Below, piece by piece: positions 47,484 to 57,965 of a stretch of DNA of 64,000 bases; the first letter of the stretch is position 1; the number at the start of each line of letters is the position of its first letter. The position numbers were made by a program, and so were the translations under genes. Source of the stretch: Emydura subglobosa (lineage: Eukaryota > Chordata > Testudines > Chelidae); assembly GCA_007922225.1 (NCBI GenBank), contig ML679956.1:18449049-18513048 (forward strand), read 5' to 3'. The notes below the pieces were generated by a model, which searched no databases, had not been told where the DNA came from, and worked only from the letters and a program-made list of their open reading frames with translations.

Positions 47484-48650
47484 AAAGGTGTGGCCTCTCT
47501 TGGAGATTGATGGTGAGGGACAGCCAAATCCCCTCTGGAGGGGGGTGGAGCCTGGGAGTACAGCAACGCTTGACCGGAAGCAGGGAGGTGAGTCAGGAAG
47601 TATAAAAGACAGGCCTTCTCGCTCAGTCAGGGGAAGGCGGCTGAGGGAGAAGGACGTCTCTTCGTTGGTGCCGGGGCCTGCGCCCGACCATTACCAACAG
47701 GAGGAGCTGCCCACTCGGTGGGGCCCAGAGAACCTGAGCCCTGTGAGCCAGAGGAGGCCCCTGGATCCTGCGACCTGGAAGAGCCATCCGAGCTGCCAAC
47801 CCCCTGCAGGCCAGAGGAGTCCCCAAGACCCTGCAACCTGGAGGAGCTGCCCTCCACGGACGAGTCTGAAGAGTTCCTGGACCTGCCGTCGAGCAGCGAG
47901 GCCGAGGGATTCTGGAACTTCCTGCGGGCAGAGTACCCTGAGGAACCGGGGTACAACTCCAGAGACCAGGTACTCTAGGGAGACGGTGGGAGGAAGTAGC
48001 CCAGGAGTAGCTGACTACAGTCTGGCTGAGTTTGCGCTCGCACTAAGGCAGTGTGTTTCAGCTGCAGTCCCGTCACTGCCAGGGCCCTGGGCTGAGATGC
48101 AGTGGAGATGGGTGAGCCTGAGTCCCCTTCCCTCCTTCCTACCCCAACCTAGGGGTGATCACCCGCTGAGGGCCCAGAGCCTGTTCCCCGCTGTCTGCCC
48201 TGCCCTGCCTAAGGGCCAGGGCTTTGGGACAGCTTGTTCGCCCTGCCAAGGGCTAGAGACTGTTTTTCCCCATTGCCGGCCAGCCTTGCCTAAGGGCTGG
48301 GCCTTGTACTATTTCCTTGCCCTGCCAAGGGTTAGAGACTGTTTCCCTGCTGCTGGCCCGCCCTGCTCGAGAGACGGGCCTCAGAACTGCCTACTTGTTC
48401 TACGAAGGGCTAGAGACTACTTCCCCATTTGTCTCTTTCACCCGCCTAAGGGCCAGGGCCTGAAACCGGGGTTCGCCCTACTAAGGGCAGGAGACGGTCC
48501 CCTTTGTTTGTGGACTCCCCACAGGGGTCAGGTGCCGAGAGGTGTGGCCTCCCTCGGAGATAGACGGTGAGGGAGAGCCATCAGCCCCCTCCCCAACAGG
48601 GGACCCTCTACACTCTATATGAAGGGGCATGTTAGCTAGTCCTCCTGAGG
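47484..48650 (+). mobile_element. LTR-like element, family B copy 2
   Basis: It matches 29682-30531 on the other strand: TATAAAAGACAGGCC (TATAAAAG at 47601-47608), then CTCAGTCAGGGGA, and further down GAGGAAGTAGCCCAGGAGTAG. A run of degenerate units with GCCCTGCC(T)AAGGGCTAGAGACTG lies at 48190-48500. About 38 bp at the start (47487-) recur at 48541- as GGTGTGGCCT..CGGAGAT.GACGGTGAGGGA, so a second element start follows in direct orientation. An acidic open frame with CEPEEAPGSCDLEEP-like units ends at 47978. A 371-codon frame over the whole element is GC-driven. Boundaries are less certain than for copy 1. Confidence 0.6.
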
Positions 48651-49100
48651 CCATACATGAATTTCCTTTAGCAAATACTTGATGAATCTTGATGAATGGA
48701 GACTTTAATGGGTTTTATGTTCCTTTAACTTACAGATTTCCCCATTTCATTGGTTGTGATGTACAGACCACAAGTAAACTGAGTATAACAGGAGTCGATT
48801 TAATTTGGTACCTTACACACCCAAAGTATCCCAAAGCTATTTACAAAGTAATGAGTAATTTAGTAATTGTGTAGGCAAACAAGCACCCATCATATGGTCA
48901 CCAAAAGGTCACAAAGTCTTGAGACAATAATTATAATGAGAGAGAAAATTTTGGCCAAGACACTCCACTTCCCTCCATTCTTTTAAAATGTTTCATGGGA
49001 TTTTAATTTACCTTTGGAGAGCTAAAGAGCCCTGATTAGTCCATAACCACACAAAACTCCTTACAAATGAACAAGGGTGATTTTTGGCTTATATCTAATT
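48651..49100. other. No gene or clear repeat seen
   Basis: Possibly an old decayed repeat (CAAAGCTATTTACAAA), but not recognised. Confidence 0.35.
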
Positions 49101-49114
49101 ATTTACTATTATGA

Positions 49115-49225
49115 TTATGGTAGTGCCAAAGGCTCCAAGCAGGACTGGGATTCCATTGTATTTACATTGTACAAATGCATTGTCCTTGCCCTGAAGAATT
49201 TACTATCTAATTTAAGACAAACTGT
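49115..49225 (-). repeat. Ancient repeat ('GTACAAA..CCTTGCCCTGAAGA')
   Basis: Order of TGGTAGTGCCAAAGGCTCC, ATTGTACAAATGCATTGTCC and CCCTGAAGAATTTACTATCTAA resembles a sauropsid-wide repeat tail, reversed relative to 24190-24275. Confidence 0.5.
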
Positions 49226-50130
49226 AATGAGTGAGTGTAACACACAATGAGAGCACATGTCAGAGAAGACAAGGGCAGTAGTAATAGCAGCACATGGTTA
49301 CATTAATTACTTATGGGCACAGTCAATGGTTCTGAATAAGTTTATTCAAAAGCATAAAAGCACTGGTTATCTTTATTAGCAGTTGGTAATTTCCTGTAAA
49401 CATCACTGTTTCCAATCTTAATTCAATATTAAACAATACGCAGTACAATATTAAACAATATGCAGGTTTACTACTTTGTCTGGAGTGATTAGGTTCTGGC
49501 ATTCCTATGATGAGACAATACCTCTTTTGATTATTGACATATAGGGCCAGTTGTATCAGAGTATCTGAGAAGAGAATTTGGCTTACTGTATGTGCAATTG
49601 ACTTTCACTGAGCATTAATATTAAGCAACACAGTGATTACCGCTCTGATGCAATATTCAGTTTCACATTTCCATACTACATGCTGGGATCTTGTTTAGGA
49701 GTCTTTCATGTGGACTTGTTTAGAAAAATAATCCTTGATACAATAACCCAAGAACATAAAACAGGGTAAGACTTTAAATGATGTGCCTTGAGCTTTAATT
49801 TGGATTTAATAAGCCAGTTTTTGTCATGTTTATTAAATTCAGCTGACTTTTAAAAGTGCACCCTCTGAGGCTCATGAATATGCAGATTGTGAGTCTGGTT
49901 GGTATAGAATGAAACCCCAAATTACATTAGGAATAAATGTGTAATTACATTTTGAATAATCAATTAACAAGTATTCTAATTAGCATTTAACAAGAAGAGA
50001 GCTAGATATCGCTCTACACCAGGGGCTGCAGTAGCCAATTGTGTCTAACAAGGTTGAAAATGAGGCCAAAAAATGTGCTCTGGTGTCTGCAAACATCTGC
50101 ATCAAACAGGGAGTCAGAATACCTCAGTGA
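49226..50130. other. Unique AT-rich DNA, no gene seen
   Basis: No coding signal. Repeat-poor with many TAATTA-like sites around 49780-50000. Confidence 0.4.
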
Positions 50131-50131
50131 T

Positions 50132-50200
50132 TGCCTGATTCAAAGCCTATGGAAGTCAATGGCAAAACTCCCATTGACTTCGATGGCTTTGGATTGGGCA
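50132..50200. repeat. Palindromic MITE, 'GAAGTCAATGG' family
   Basis: GCCTGATTCAAAGCCTATGG and the inverse of CGATGGCTTTGGATTGGGC pair. The centre has GAAGTCAATGG and CCATTGACTTCG. Confidence 0.8.
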
Positions 50201-50269
50201 CCTACTTAGTGGACTTCAGGTCGGAAGCAGTATTGTTCCTGTAACTATCAATGACTCATCAAGTTACCT

Positions 50270-50475
50270 GCAGCAAATCACTTCAATTTCCCCATCAATA
50301 AAATGGGGATAATAATACTCATCATGACAAAGTATATTGAGAGGCATGGATGGAAAACACAAATGCAAAAAATCCATTAGTAATTATGCAGGGGGTTGTG
50401 GTCCAACTGGGAGTCAGGAGATCTGGTATCTCTTACTGGCTTTGCCGCTGACTGACTTGGACAATTTCAATGGAA
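50270..50475 (+). mobile_element. SINE pieces (MIR/CORE type)
   Basis: CAATTTCCCCATCAATAAAATGGGGATAATAATACTCA is a SINE body fragment; GGAGTCAGGAGATCTGG..CTCTTACTGGCTTTGCCGCTGACTGA (50410-50460) is the head of a second partial copy. Confidence 0.65.
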
Positions 50476-51588
50476 GTTATGAGCGGTCCATGCGTTTCAA
50501 ACTTGCAATCTGAATCTGTATAGTTTAATTTCCTACACCCTTTTTCTGATACTGTATCTGAGAAATCAGAATAAATTGTGTTTTCTATTAAAGTGGCCGT
50601 AAATATCTTAATATTGTTTTTTCAGATTTGATATATTTATAATAATATGAAATGTCGAGCTTATATATTTTCAGTATATTATTAAATTTAAACCTACGGT
50701 GTTTTCACTTGCTCAGCTACTTCTCATTTCAAATGAATGTTTGCACTACATTTTTTTCTAGACGTTTGACTTGCCCTCTGAATTAAGTATTCTAAACCAT
50801 TTAGCCTAATACATTTTCAATAAATTGATTCAAACGAAACGCATTGTGACTGTGTTTCCAGGTTCTCCTATATAAATAAGGGGCCTGCAGTTGTCTCTCT
50901 TGAAGTCAGTGCCCAGGGTTATGATTTTAAATGTGGAGGAAATTAACACATTTTAAAGTAGTGAGTTAAAAAAGAATGAATTGTTGCATCAGTGAAAATA
51001 ACACATTTATATTAGCTTTGACTTTGGATATACTGCTGGGACAGCAATCCAGGAGAGCAGCAGCTAACAGTTAAATCAAACCTGGTGATGGAGGCAGGCA
51101 CTAGAGGGCACAAAGAAATGCATAAGAGGAAGAATATACATGGAGGGGTCACAGGTCCTGGAAAGAGCAGCTGTTTGTTAGAAGTGTGATGGCTGAAGAT
51201 GGGATTATTGAGAGTGGCAGACCAGGCAAAACATTTGTTATAGTGAAATGATAGTATATTACAATAAACTTAATATTCTAATTTTACAGAAGTGATACAA
51301 TTATTTACTACAGTGTTTAAATACATGATAGTAGTTACTAATTTAGGGGCATATTCACCAGTTTGTTCTGGCTGCGTGGCACTGCTCTAGTGATGTATGG
51401 AAATGTAAGCATGATTTAACTGGCCAGTAGAAATGAGTTTATGGCTTCCCTGTGTCACAAAGCAGCTGGAGTGTTCTAATGAATTTGGCCCGTATTTGAA
51501 TAGTTACTATAATCCACTACCTTATTTACTATAATATACTGGTCAGTATTTGTTACATATTCCACTCTGTACCCAATTCATAGACAAT
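50476..51588. other. Unique AT-rich DNA, no gene seen
   Basis: No coding or repeat signal recognised. Confidence 0.45.
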
Positions 51589-51593
51589 ATGGG

Positions 51594-52773
51594 TGTGACC
51601 CGTCCATGCCCAGGGTAGCCAACTGATAATGCCAAGGTTAGGGCAGGCTGCAAAAGGAAAGCAGATTCTCCCCGCGCTGGTGGGTGACACTGAAGTCCGG
51701 CTTCCCAACCAGCCACGAACTGCTTCTGATTTCCCCACACTGGATATAAAGAAGCCAGTCCACAAATGCCCACAGCCCCCTTTACTGCACTCCAATTCCT
51801 GGCTCCCAAATCAGCAGTAGGTCCAGTAAAGAGACCAGTTACTACAGCTCTATGCTCTTTACTAAAAAGGTTCCCTCTGACCCCAAGGGGTCAGCCACAG
51901 CACCAGATCAATATAAGTTTGGACCTTACCTAAAATATCATGCCGCCAGCCAATCCTTTAGTATCTAAAACTAAAGGTTTATTGTAAAAAGAAAGAAAGA
52001 AACCATGAGAGAAATGTTAAAGGGTTAAAGCAAATCACAGATATACAAATGATTAAAAGTCCATATACATCAGGTTTCTGGAAGAAATGTGGATTTGCGT
52101 GCTTGTATAGTTCCCTCTGGTTCATATCCAGTACCTGGATGGGTCTAGGTCCTTCGGTTCAGTTGCAAGATGAATTGATCCGGAGATAGGTGTGTGTCTG
52201 CAGACTGGACAGGAGCAAAGACAAAATGGATCCTGTGGTTTGATCTTATAACCCTCCTCCTCTGGCCATGCGGCCTGTGGACAGTCACAAGACCCAAACT
52301 GGAGTCCGGAGTCACATGGCCCAATCCTGGTGCATCTTCAGGTGTGCCTGGGGTCCATAGTCACATGGGCCGATCCTGATGACTCTTCAGGTGTGCTTGG
52401 GACCCTCCCATCTGTGAGTGCCTCAATGGGCCATTAAGCAGGCTATTGTCTTGCCGCCTCTCTGTCTGGGGTGTGTCCCAGCCAGACCAAATTGACATAC
52501 AGAAATAGCAATACATCCATAACTTTCATTTTACATATAATAACATAAGCATTAGTATCTTACTCAGCGCGATATATTCTTTCTAACGGTACCTGACATG
52601 ATGTATCTCACACGCATTATCATGATTCTGCCATACTGATGTCACACAATATACTAAATGCCCCCCACTCAAGCCAACCCGCGTGACACCCCCAATGCAA
52701 GACTGGTGTAGAAAGGAGCAATTGGAGCTCCTGAATACACCTCAGGGGCCACCCTTACCCAGACAGCGTGACA
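51594..52773 (-). mobile_element. Solo LTR family A, copy 3 (full length, 1180 bp)
   Basis: On the minus strand TGTGACGCTGTCTGGG...GGGTCACA with a perfect 5 bp duplication ATGGG on both sides (51589-51593 and 52774-52778). Minus-strand signals in order: U3 with two related ACACCTGAAGA units, a TATA-like GGTTATAAGATC (about 52240), and a poly(A) signal ACAATAAACC (about 51985). This order and spacing are typical of a retroviral LTR. There is no internal region, so it is a solo LTR left by recombination. It carries no open gene. Confidence 0.9.
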
Positions 52774-52899
52774 ATGGGTCTATTACAGCTCTTAGCTCGA
52801 GGCTGGCCCCTTAGCCCATGCTGTAGCTACCCAGGCGTGTAGCTTGTGAGATCCTTACTCAATTCCCATTGTGTAATGAGAAGGCAGTTGTCACATATG

Positions 52900-53155
52900 C
52901 CATAAACCAAATTTTCAAAAGGGCTGAGGGCCAGATTTTCAAGTGAACTACATCCACAATTTAGGCCAGATTTTTGAAAGTGCTCTCTTTTCAGTTAGAC
53001 ACATATATAAAGGTCAGAGTTACAAAAATTTTCAGCACCCAGCAGCTTCCATTGTGACATTTATGGCCAGATTTTCAAAAGAGCCTAATGCACTGCCGAA
53101 TTCTCTTGAAAATCTGCCCCCAGTTGTGAGTACTGAACTCTTTTGAAAATGCCGG
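52900..53155. repeat. Palindromic repeat, 'GGCCAGATTTTCAAAAG' family
   Basis: GCCAGATTTTCAA occurs at about 52930 and 53067, with inverse TTGAAAATCTGCCCCC near 53107 and TTTTGAAAATGCCG near 53140. Foldback repeats of this type are common in turtles and birds. Confidence 0.6.
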
Positions 53156-55867
53156 TTTATATTATAGTGTAATACTGCTCTGTTTTGAAACCTATATTTA
53201 GCAATATAAAATAGTGCAATATCTGCTGTTGTGTGTGCTACCTTATTTGTTTTAGTTTTCCTTTAGTTTCTGCAATCAAATTTCCAATTGTAATTATATT
53301 TTGGGCAAAGGTCATCCTCACTGGTGCAGGGAGGTGCAAATTTCATCTCTTAGGCCAGCCTAGTCCACTGTGCCCCAGTGAAAGGAAGGTAGGAATTCCT
53401 CCTTGTGAGGGTGGAAGTGAGAACACCAGCCTTAGAGGATTTGTTTTGAGTGTACCTGGAGTTTCTGCAAGAGGTTGCAAAGGAGCCAGTGGAGGAAAAA
53501 GTTCAGTCGGTGCATCCCAGGCTCCCTTGCTGGTTCCCTCATCAGTCAGTGCTGCCCATTTGGGAGGTTGTGTTAGCTACTTGTGGGGCCCACCAGTGGA
53601 GGAAAGGTAATGGGAACTGTGTACTGCTGCAAGCTTCCTGGATGGACTTTTCATCACTGTTGGCCCCCATTCTGACTGGGGCCCCTGGTTGCTACCACAA
53701 TACAAGGAGCAATAAATAATTAGCTTCTTCCCCACCTTTGAGGGTTAGGTCAGTATTCTGCCTGGCTTCAGTACATGTGCTCTTCTTGGGAAGAAGCTTC
53801 CTGAACTCTTTCCACCATAATGCTCCTGTGAAAGTTGAGTTAAACTAGGTCCTGCTATGAGTCTGTCTGTTGTCTCTCTGTTATAGTATAAAACTAGTCT
53901 AAGTAAAAGTCTCTCTACAGTACCACGTCCTCTGTTCCTAGTTAAGAGTATTCACAAACAGCATTGTATCTGCGATGTTCATCCTCATTAAAATGATGCC
54001 ATGAAAATATATCTAATTATTAGTAATTGCATGAAATTTGTTTTAGCAAAAATAATCATTACAGGCAATATAATTATTAGTGCCTTCCTACTCTATGGCT
54101 GATATAAACCCAGTTTGTAGGTGATGATGAGTCTCTAAAAGCTGATCCTTAATAGCTGACAGGAAACAGCTCCACCAAAGAGCTGCTTCTTGTCAAGTGG
54201 CTGCCACTGCTGAAGGAAGGAGAGAGAGTCTCTATTTGTCTGAAGAGATGTTGCATGATTTTCCTTTCCCTCTTTTACATTAGTTTAATTCCATTGGGGC
54301 TGATTCTTCACTGCCTTGCACTTTGTCCAGTTATTTATGCCTATGCACAGTGGATGTGAAACACAAACATTCTAGTTTGGCTTTTTTCTACATCCACTTT
54401 ATCAAGGTGGAGACTAATGCAGAAGGTGCAACGCAGTGGGGAATTTGGGTCCAGAAGTGTAAACATAGTTATTCTTGATTTATACTGAGGGAACAGAAAG
54501 TGTGCACTTTGCCCTGGGATCTCCTCTAACACAAACGCTGATCCTGATTCTCTCCTGCCTTACACCATGTGTAGTCATTTACACCTGTGCACAGCAAGTG
54601 CCATGTGGGTGTAAAATGCTACCAATCCAAATTCTGCCATCATTTATTAGTAAGGCTATGACTCAGTCACAGAGGTCGCACATTCTGTCATTTTAAGAGA
54701 TGTCCACAAGTTTGGGCTTTAGCCTCAGATGGCAGATCTTGGGCTTCAGCTTCAACCCTACCCAAGGAGCCTCGTGGAGGGAGCGCCATTCTACTCCCTG
54801 ACTCCCCTCAGCGGGCCACCGAGCCTGTGGGTCAATGTCAATGTTGCCGCGTTACACTGTAATATTTTACTGTTAAATTGTTACACGTTTTTTGTTGTTG
54901 CTGTGACCATACCCTGATTTGGTACATGACGGCTCTGTGAATTTTGCCTAATTTTACCGTGCCAATATTGTATCCATACTTATTAGCATTACAAACTCAC
55001 TTTGCGTAGCTATAAATGGCTGTGCCATCTGTGAGGAGTGGAGAATCAGGCCCATGTTTTCGCCCCCTCCTCTAGGGCTCTCTGAAAGCAAAGAGGACAT
55101 TTGGGATGGTAGAGATTATCCCAGATGGATGAAGTTTGCCTACCTAGAAAGTGAGCTAGAGGTATTGTTATTGAAGCATCATTCAAGCATATCTCCTTGT
55201 AGAAAATTCTCATGGATCTCAGGGTATTCGCCAAGGGCTGTGTGCTAGTCTCTGTCCCCTCTCTTTCCTCCTCCTGATCTGCACGTAGCCTTTCCTCTAC
55301 TGAGTAGGTTTGCTGACATGTGGGGAATCTTTGGGAATTGGTGCTAATGGGGTTGGCATTAATTCCTGTAGTTTCTCATGGGTTTGGCATGGGGATGATA
55401 CTACAGACAGCCACACTTGCCTATCTTTTTAACCCCTACTCCTCCAGCCAGGTACCATTAGGCTTAGGGTGTCCCAAGTGTATGACGCTCTTCACAAGGA
55501 AAACTTCAGCCCAAAAGATTGATGCTTCAGGAAGCCAAAAACATATGGAAATGTGGGGTTAGAATGGAAACTATTTTACAAGCTTAAGTGGCCCCTACTA
55601 GGAACCTGCTATAACGTACAAACTATTTAAAATATTTTAAGTACAAAGTGAATGTTACCACCTCAATTTCCTTTCTTCTTTTTCTTCCTCCTCCACTCTA
55701 ACTGCTCCAAAGTTGAGGAAGTTTTGAAAAGTTACAGATAGCAAGGAAAAAAGAAAAGGGAAAATGAAAAGTGGAGGGGAAAAAAATAAACAAAACATCT
55801 TTCTTGTCATAATTGGCATAAAGGAAAAGGAGGACAAACAAAAATTCAACATTCAAATTATTGCTTT

Positions 55868-55988
55868 TGAAGGAAAAACATAATTTTTTTTTTTTTATAA
55901 AATCAAGACTTGTGAAAGTTTTCAGTTTTGAAAAAAGGCCATTTTTCTTTGGAAAAAAGTTTTGAATGAAAATTTTGATCTGCTCTAG
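55868..55988. mobile_element. Foldback DNA element, 'GAAAATTTTGA..TGCTCTA' family, copy 3
   Basis: The right end GAATGAAAATTTTGATCTGCTCTA and GTTTTCAGTTTTGAAAAAAGG match copies at 14893 and 27265. Fragment only. Confidence 0.5.
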
Positions 55989-56747
55989 GAACTATGGATG
56001 AGAGGGAATAATACAAATACTCTTCCATACAAATCTATGGGTTGTAACAAATGAAAAAATGCTCCTGCTTGTCCTTTGGCCCAAGATCAAGGGCCCAGTT
56101 CTGTTCCCATAGAAGCGAGTGGTAGTCCAGTGTATTATCAGTTTAATACCTTATATATCCTCTATATAGGGATTAAACCCTGGACTGTAAATGGGATGAA
56201 ATCAATGATTTAACAGGTCTCTTAAAACTCGAACTCCTGTGTTCCTAGAGCAGCCTGTACAGCTTCATTGTTTCAGGAGTGTCATAGCACACATAGCAAG
56301 TGCCATCTTCTGGTGATGAAAGTTTTGCAGCAGCAATTAATGCCATGACACCAATTTTTATACACTTTAGGGAGCGAGAATGAGTGATGTTGCTTGGGAT
56401 TATGCCTAACATGTAATTTTAAAAAATATATAACCTTGAACTGTAATGAAAACCATTAGGCAATCAGATACATTAAACCAAACAAACATCTCTTTTGTTT
56501 GCAGATACCAGTAGCCATTTAGTACAGAGCTCCAGGACCAACACATAAAATAAAGAAATACACATCTTAAAATATCTTAAAAATTTGAACTTGTCTACAT
56601 ACTATTGCATAATTACAAAGAAAAGAAGCTGGAACCAAAAAATCTAACGATTAGCAAGGGATGTATAAGCTAGCTCAGAAATAAAAGCAGATATGTAGTA
56701 AACTCATTGCATTTAATTGAGAGAGCTTTATAATTCCTAGGATATAT

Positions 56748-56912
56748 GAAAACTTTTCACCTTGTGATCTTAAAACTCTTCACAAACAATTCATGAATCT
56801 TCATAACACCCCTGAGTGGTAGGCAAACGTGTAGGCCACACAGTCAGTCCGTGGGAGAGTTCAACTTAGGACCTACAGGTTCTGACACACAGCAGGATGC
56901 TCTGTTAGACCA
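56748..56912 (-). mobile_element. MIR/CORE-type SINE, diverged
   Basis: Minus strand: GTCTAACAGAGCATCC, GTGTGGCCTAC, then ACCACTCAGGGGTGTTATGAAGATTCATGAA. Old SINE body with a decayed head. Confidence 0.45.
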
Positions 56913-57092
56913 GTAGTTGAGTTCCCAGTGGTGGTCCACAGAGTACACCCATGTGGTTTGCAGCATCACTTCTGTCACTAAGGTGAAGCAACCATTGCTC
57001 TTCAACCAATGACAGTTGCTGCTAATTGTAGTCTATTCCAGAACTCTCAGGATTTCCCAAAGCTCTTTTTTTTGAGTAACTGAACTTAAAAT

Positions 57093-57755
57093 GAGTTCCA
57101 GAGGGGTAGCCATGTTAGTCTGTTTATAGCAAAACAACGAGAATTCTGTGGCACCTTAAAGACTAACAAATTTATTTGGGCATAGGATTTTGTGGGCAGA
57201 AACCCACTTCGTCAGATACGTGAAGTGGAAACTTCAGTTAGGTAGGTATATATACACATGCAAGGATGGACGAGTTACATCACAGTGAGGAGGGCAAGTG
57301 TTAACGAGGTAATTCATTCACAACAGTTGATGAGATGGTGTAAATGGCAAAAGAGGGAACATTATTTTTTGTAGTGGGCTAGCCACTCCCACTCTCTATT
57401 CAGACCTAGTCTGATAGTGTCAAGTTTGCATATGAGTTCCAGCTCTGTAGTTTCGAGCTGAAGTTTGTTTTTGAAGTTTTTTTGTTGAAGTATGGCAACT
57501 TTCAAGTCTGTTACTGAGTGTCCAGGGAGATTGAAGTGCTCTCCTACTGCTTTTTGAATGTTACTATTCTTGATTTGTGTCCATTTATTCTTTTGAGTAG
57601 AGACAGTCCGGTTTGGCCAATGTACATGGCAGAGGGGCATTGCTGGCACATGATGGCATATATCACATTAGTAGATGTGCAGATGAACGAGCTCCTGATG
57701 GTGTGTAAAGCAAGTTTCTCTCTACACAGCTGCTTCATGTCTTTCTATATCTCAT
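57093..57755 (-). mobile_element. Penelope-like element with GIY-YIG endonuclease (second subfamily)
   Basis: Minus strand encodes two overlapping frames. One (57544-57738) has VIYAIMCQQC and MYIGQTGLSLLKR, the GIY-YIG catalytic core with the zinc-finger-like CxxC typical of PLEs. The other (57362-57649) has GEHFNLPGHSVTDLKV and a C-terminus LDTIRLGLNREWEWLAHYKK, then a stop. A frameshift around 57590 separates them. The 3' tail (57093-57240) has GACTAACAAATTTATTTGG and TTCGTCAGATAC. The reverse transcriptase is missing (5'-truncated). Endonuclease class and element type are well supported. Confidence 0.88.
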
Positions 57756-57769
57756 GATTGCTGTTTATT

Positions 57770-57965
57770 CAACCATGATCAGATTGGCGGATGACACCGA
57801 ACTAGGAGGTCAGAACCAAAAGGCAAAGTGACCTGAAGAGATCGGAGGCAATGAGGAGAGAACGGTAGTAATAAATGGAAAGCTCTATACTCAGGCAGAG
57901 GAATTAAACAGTACAAATACAAAATGGGGAGATATTACCTAGCAGCTGCACTTATTGCATGAAAG
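57770..57965 (+). mobile_element. CR1 LINE reverse transcriptase fragment
   Basis: Translation gives LADDTELGG at 57784-57810, the catalytic ADD core of CR1 reverse transcriptase, then a stop. A few dozen codons on is YKMGRYYLAA (about 57920-57948), the downstream CR1 segment usually reading YKMG. It directly follows the PLE. Confidence 0.8.

Larger units (their letters stand above)
52779..57092. other. Mostly non-repetitive DNA, no gene seen
   Basis: Contains GGCCAGATTTTCAA repeats (52900-53155), the foldback piece at 55868-55988 and a SINE at 56748-56912. Segment 53310-53700 is GC-balanced with a 125-codon plus frame but no domain. Segment 54300-54620 has inverted CCTTGCACTTTG / TACACC.TG motifs suggestive of a MITE. 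No exon recognised. Confidence 0.4.

Noticed and set aside
47455..48570. 371-codon open frame on the plus strand
   Set aside because: It starts inside LTR A, runs over the GC-rich, repeat-bearing LTR B, has no domain, and other frames are open too. It is a composition effect.
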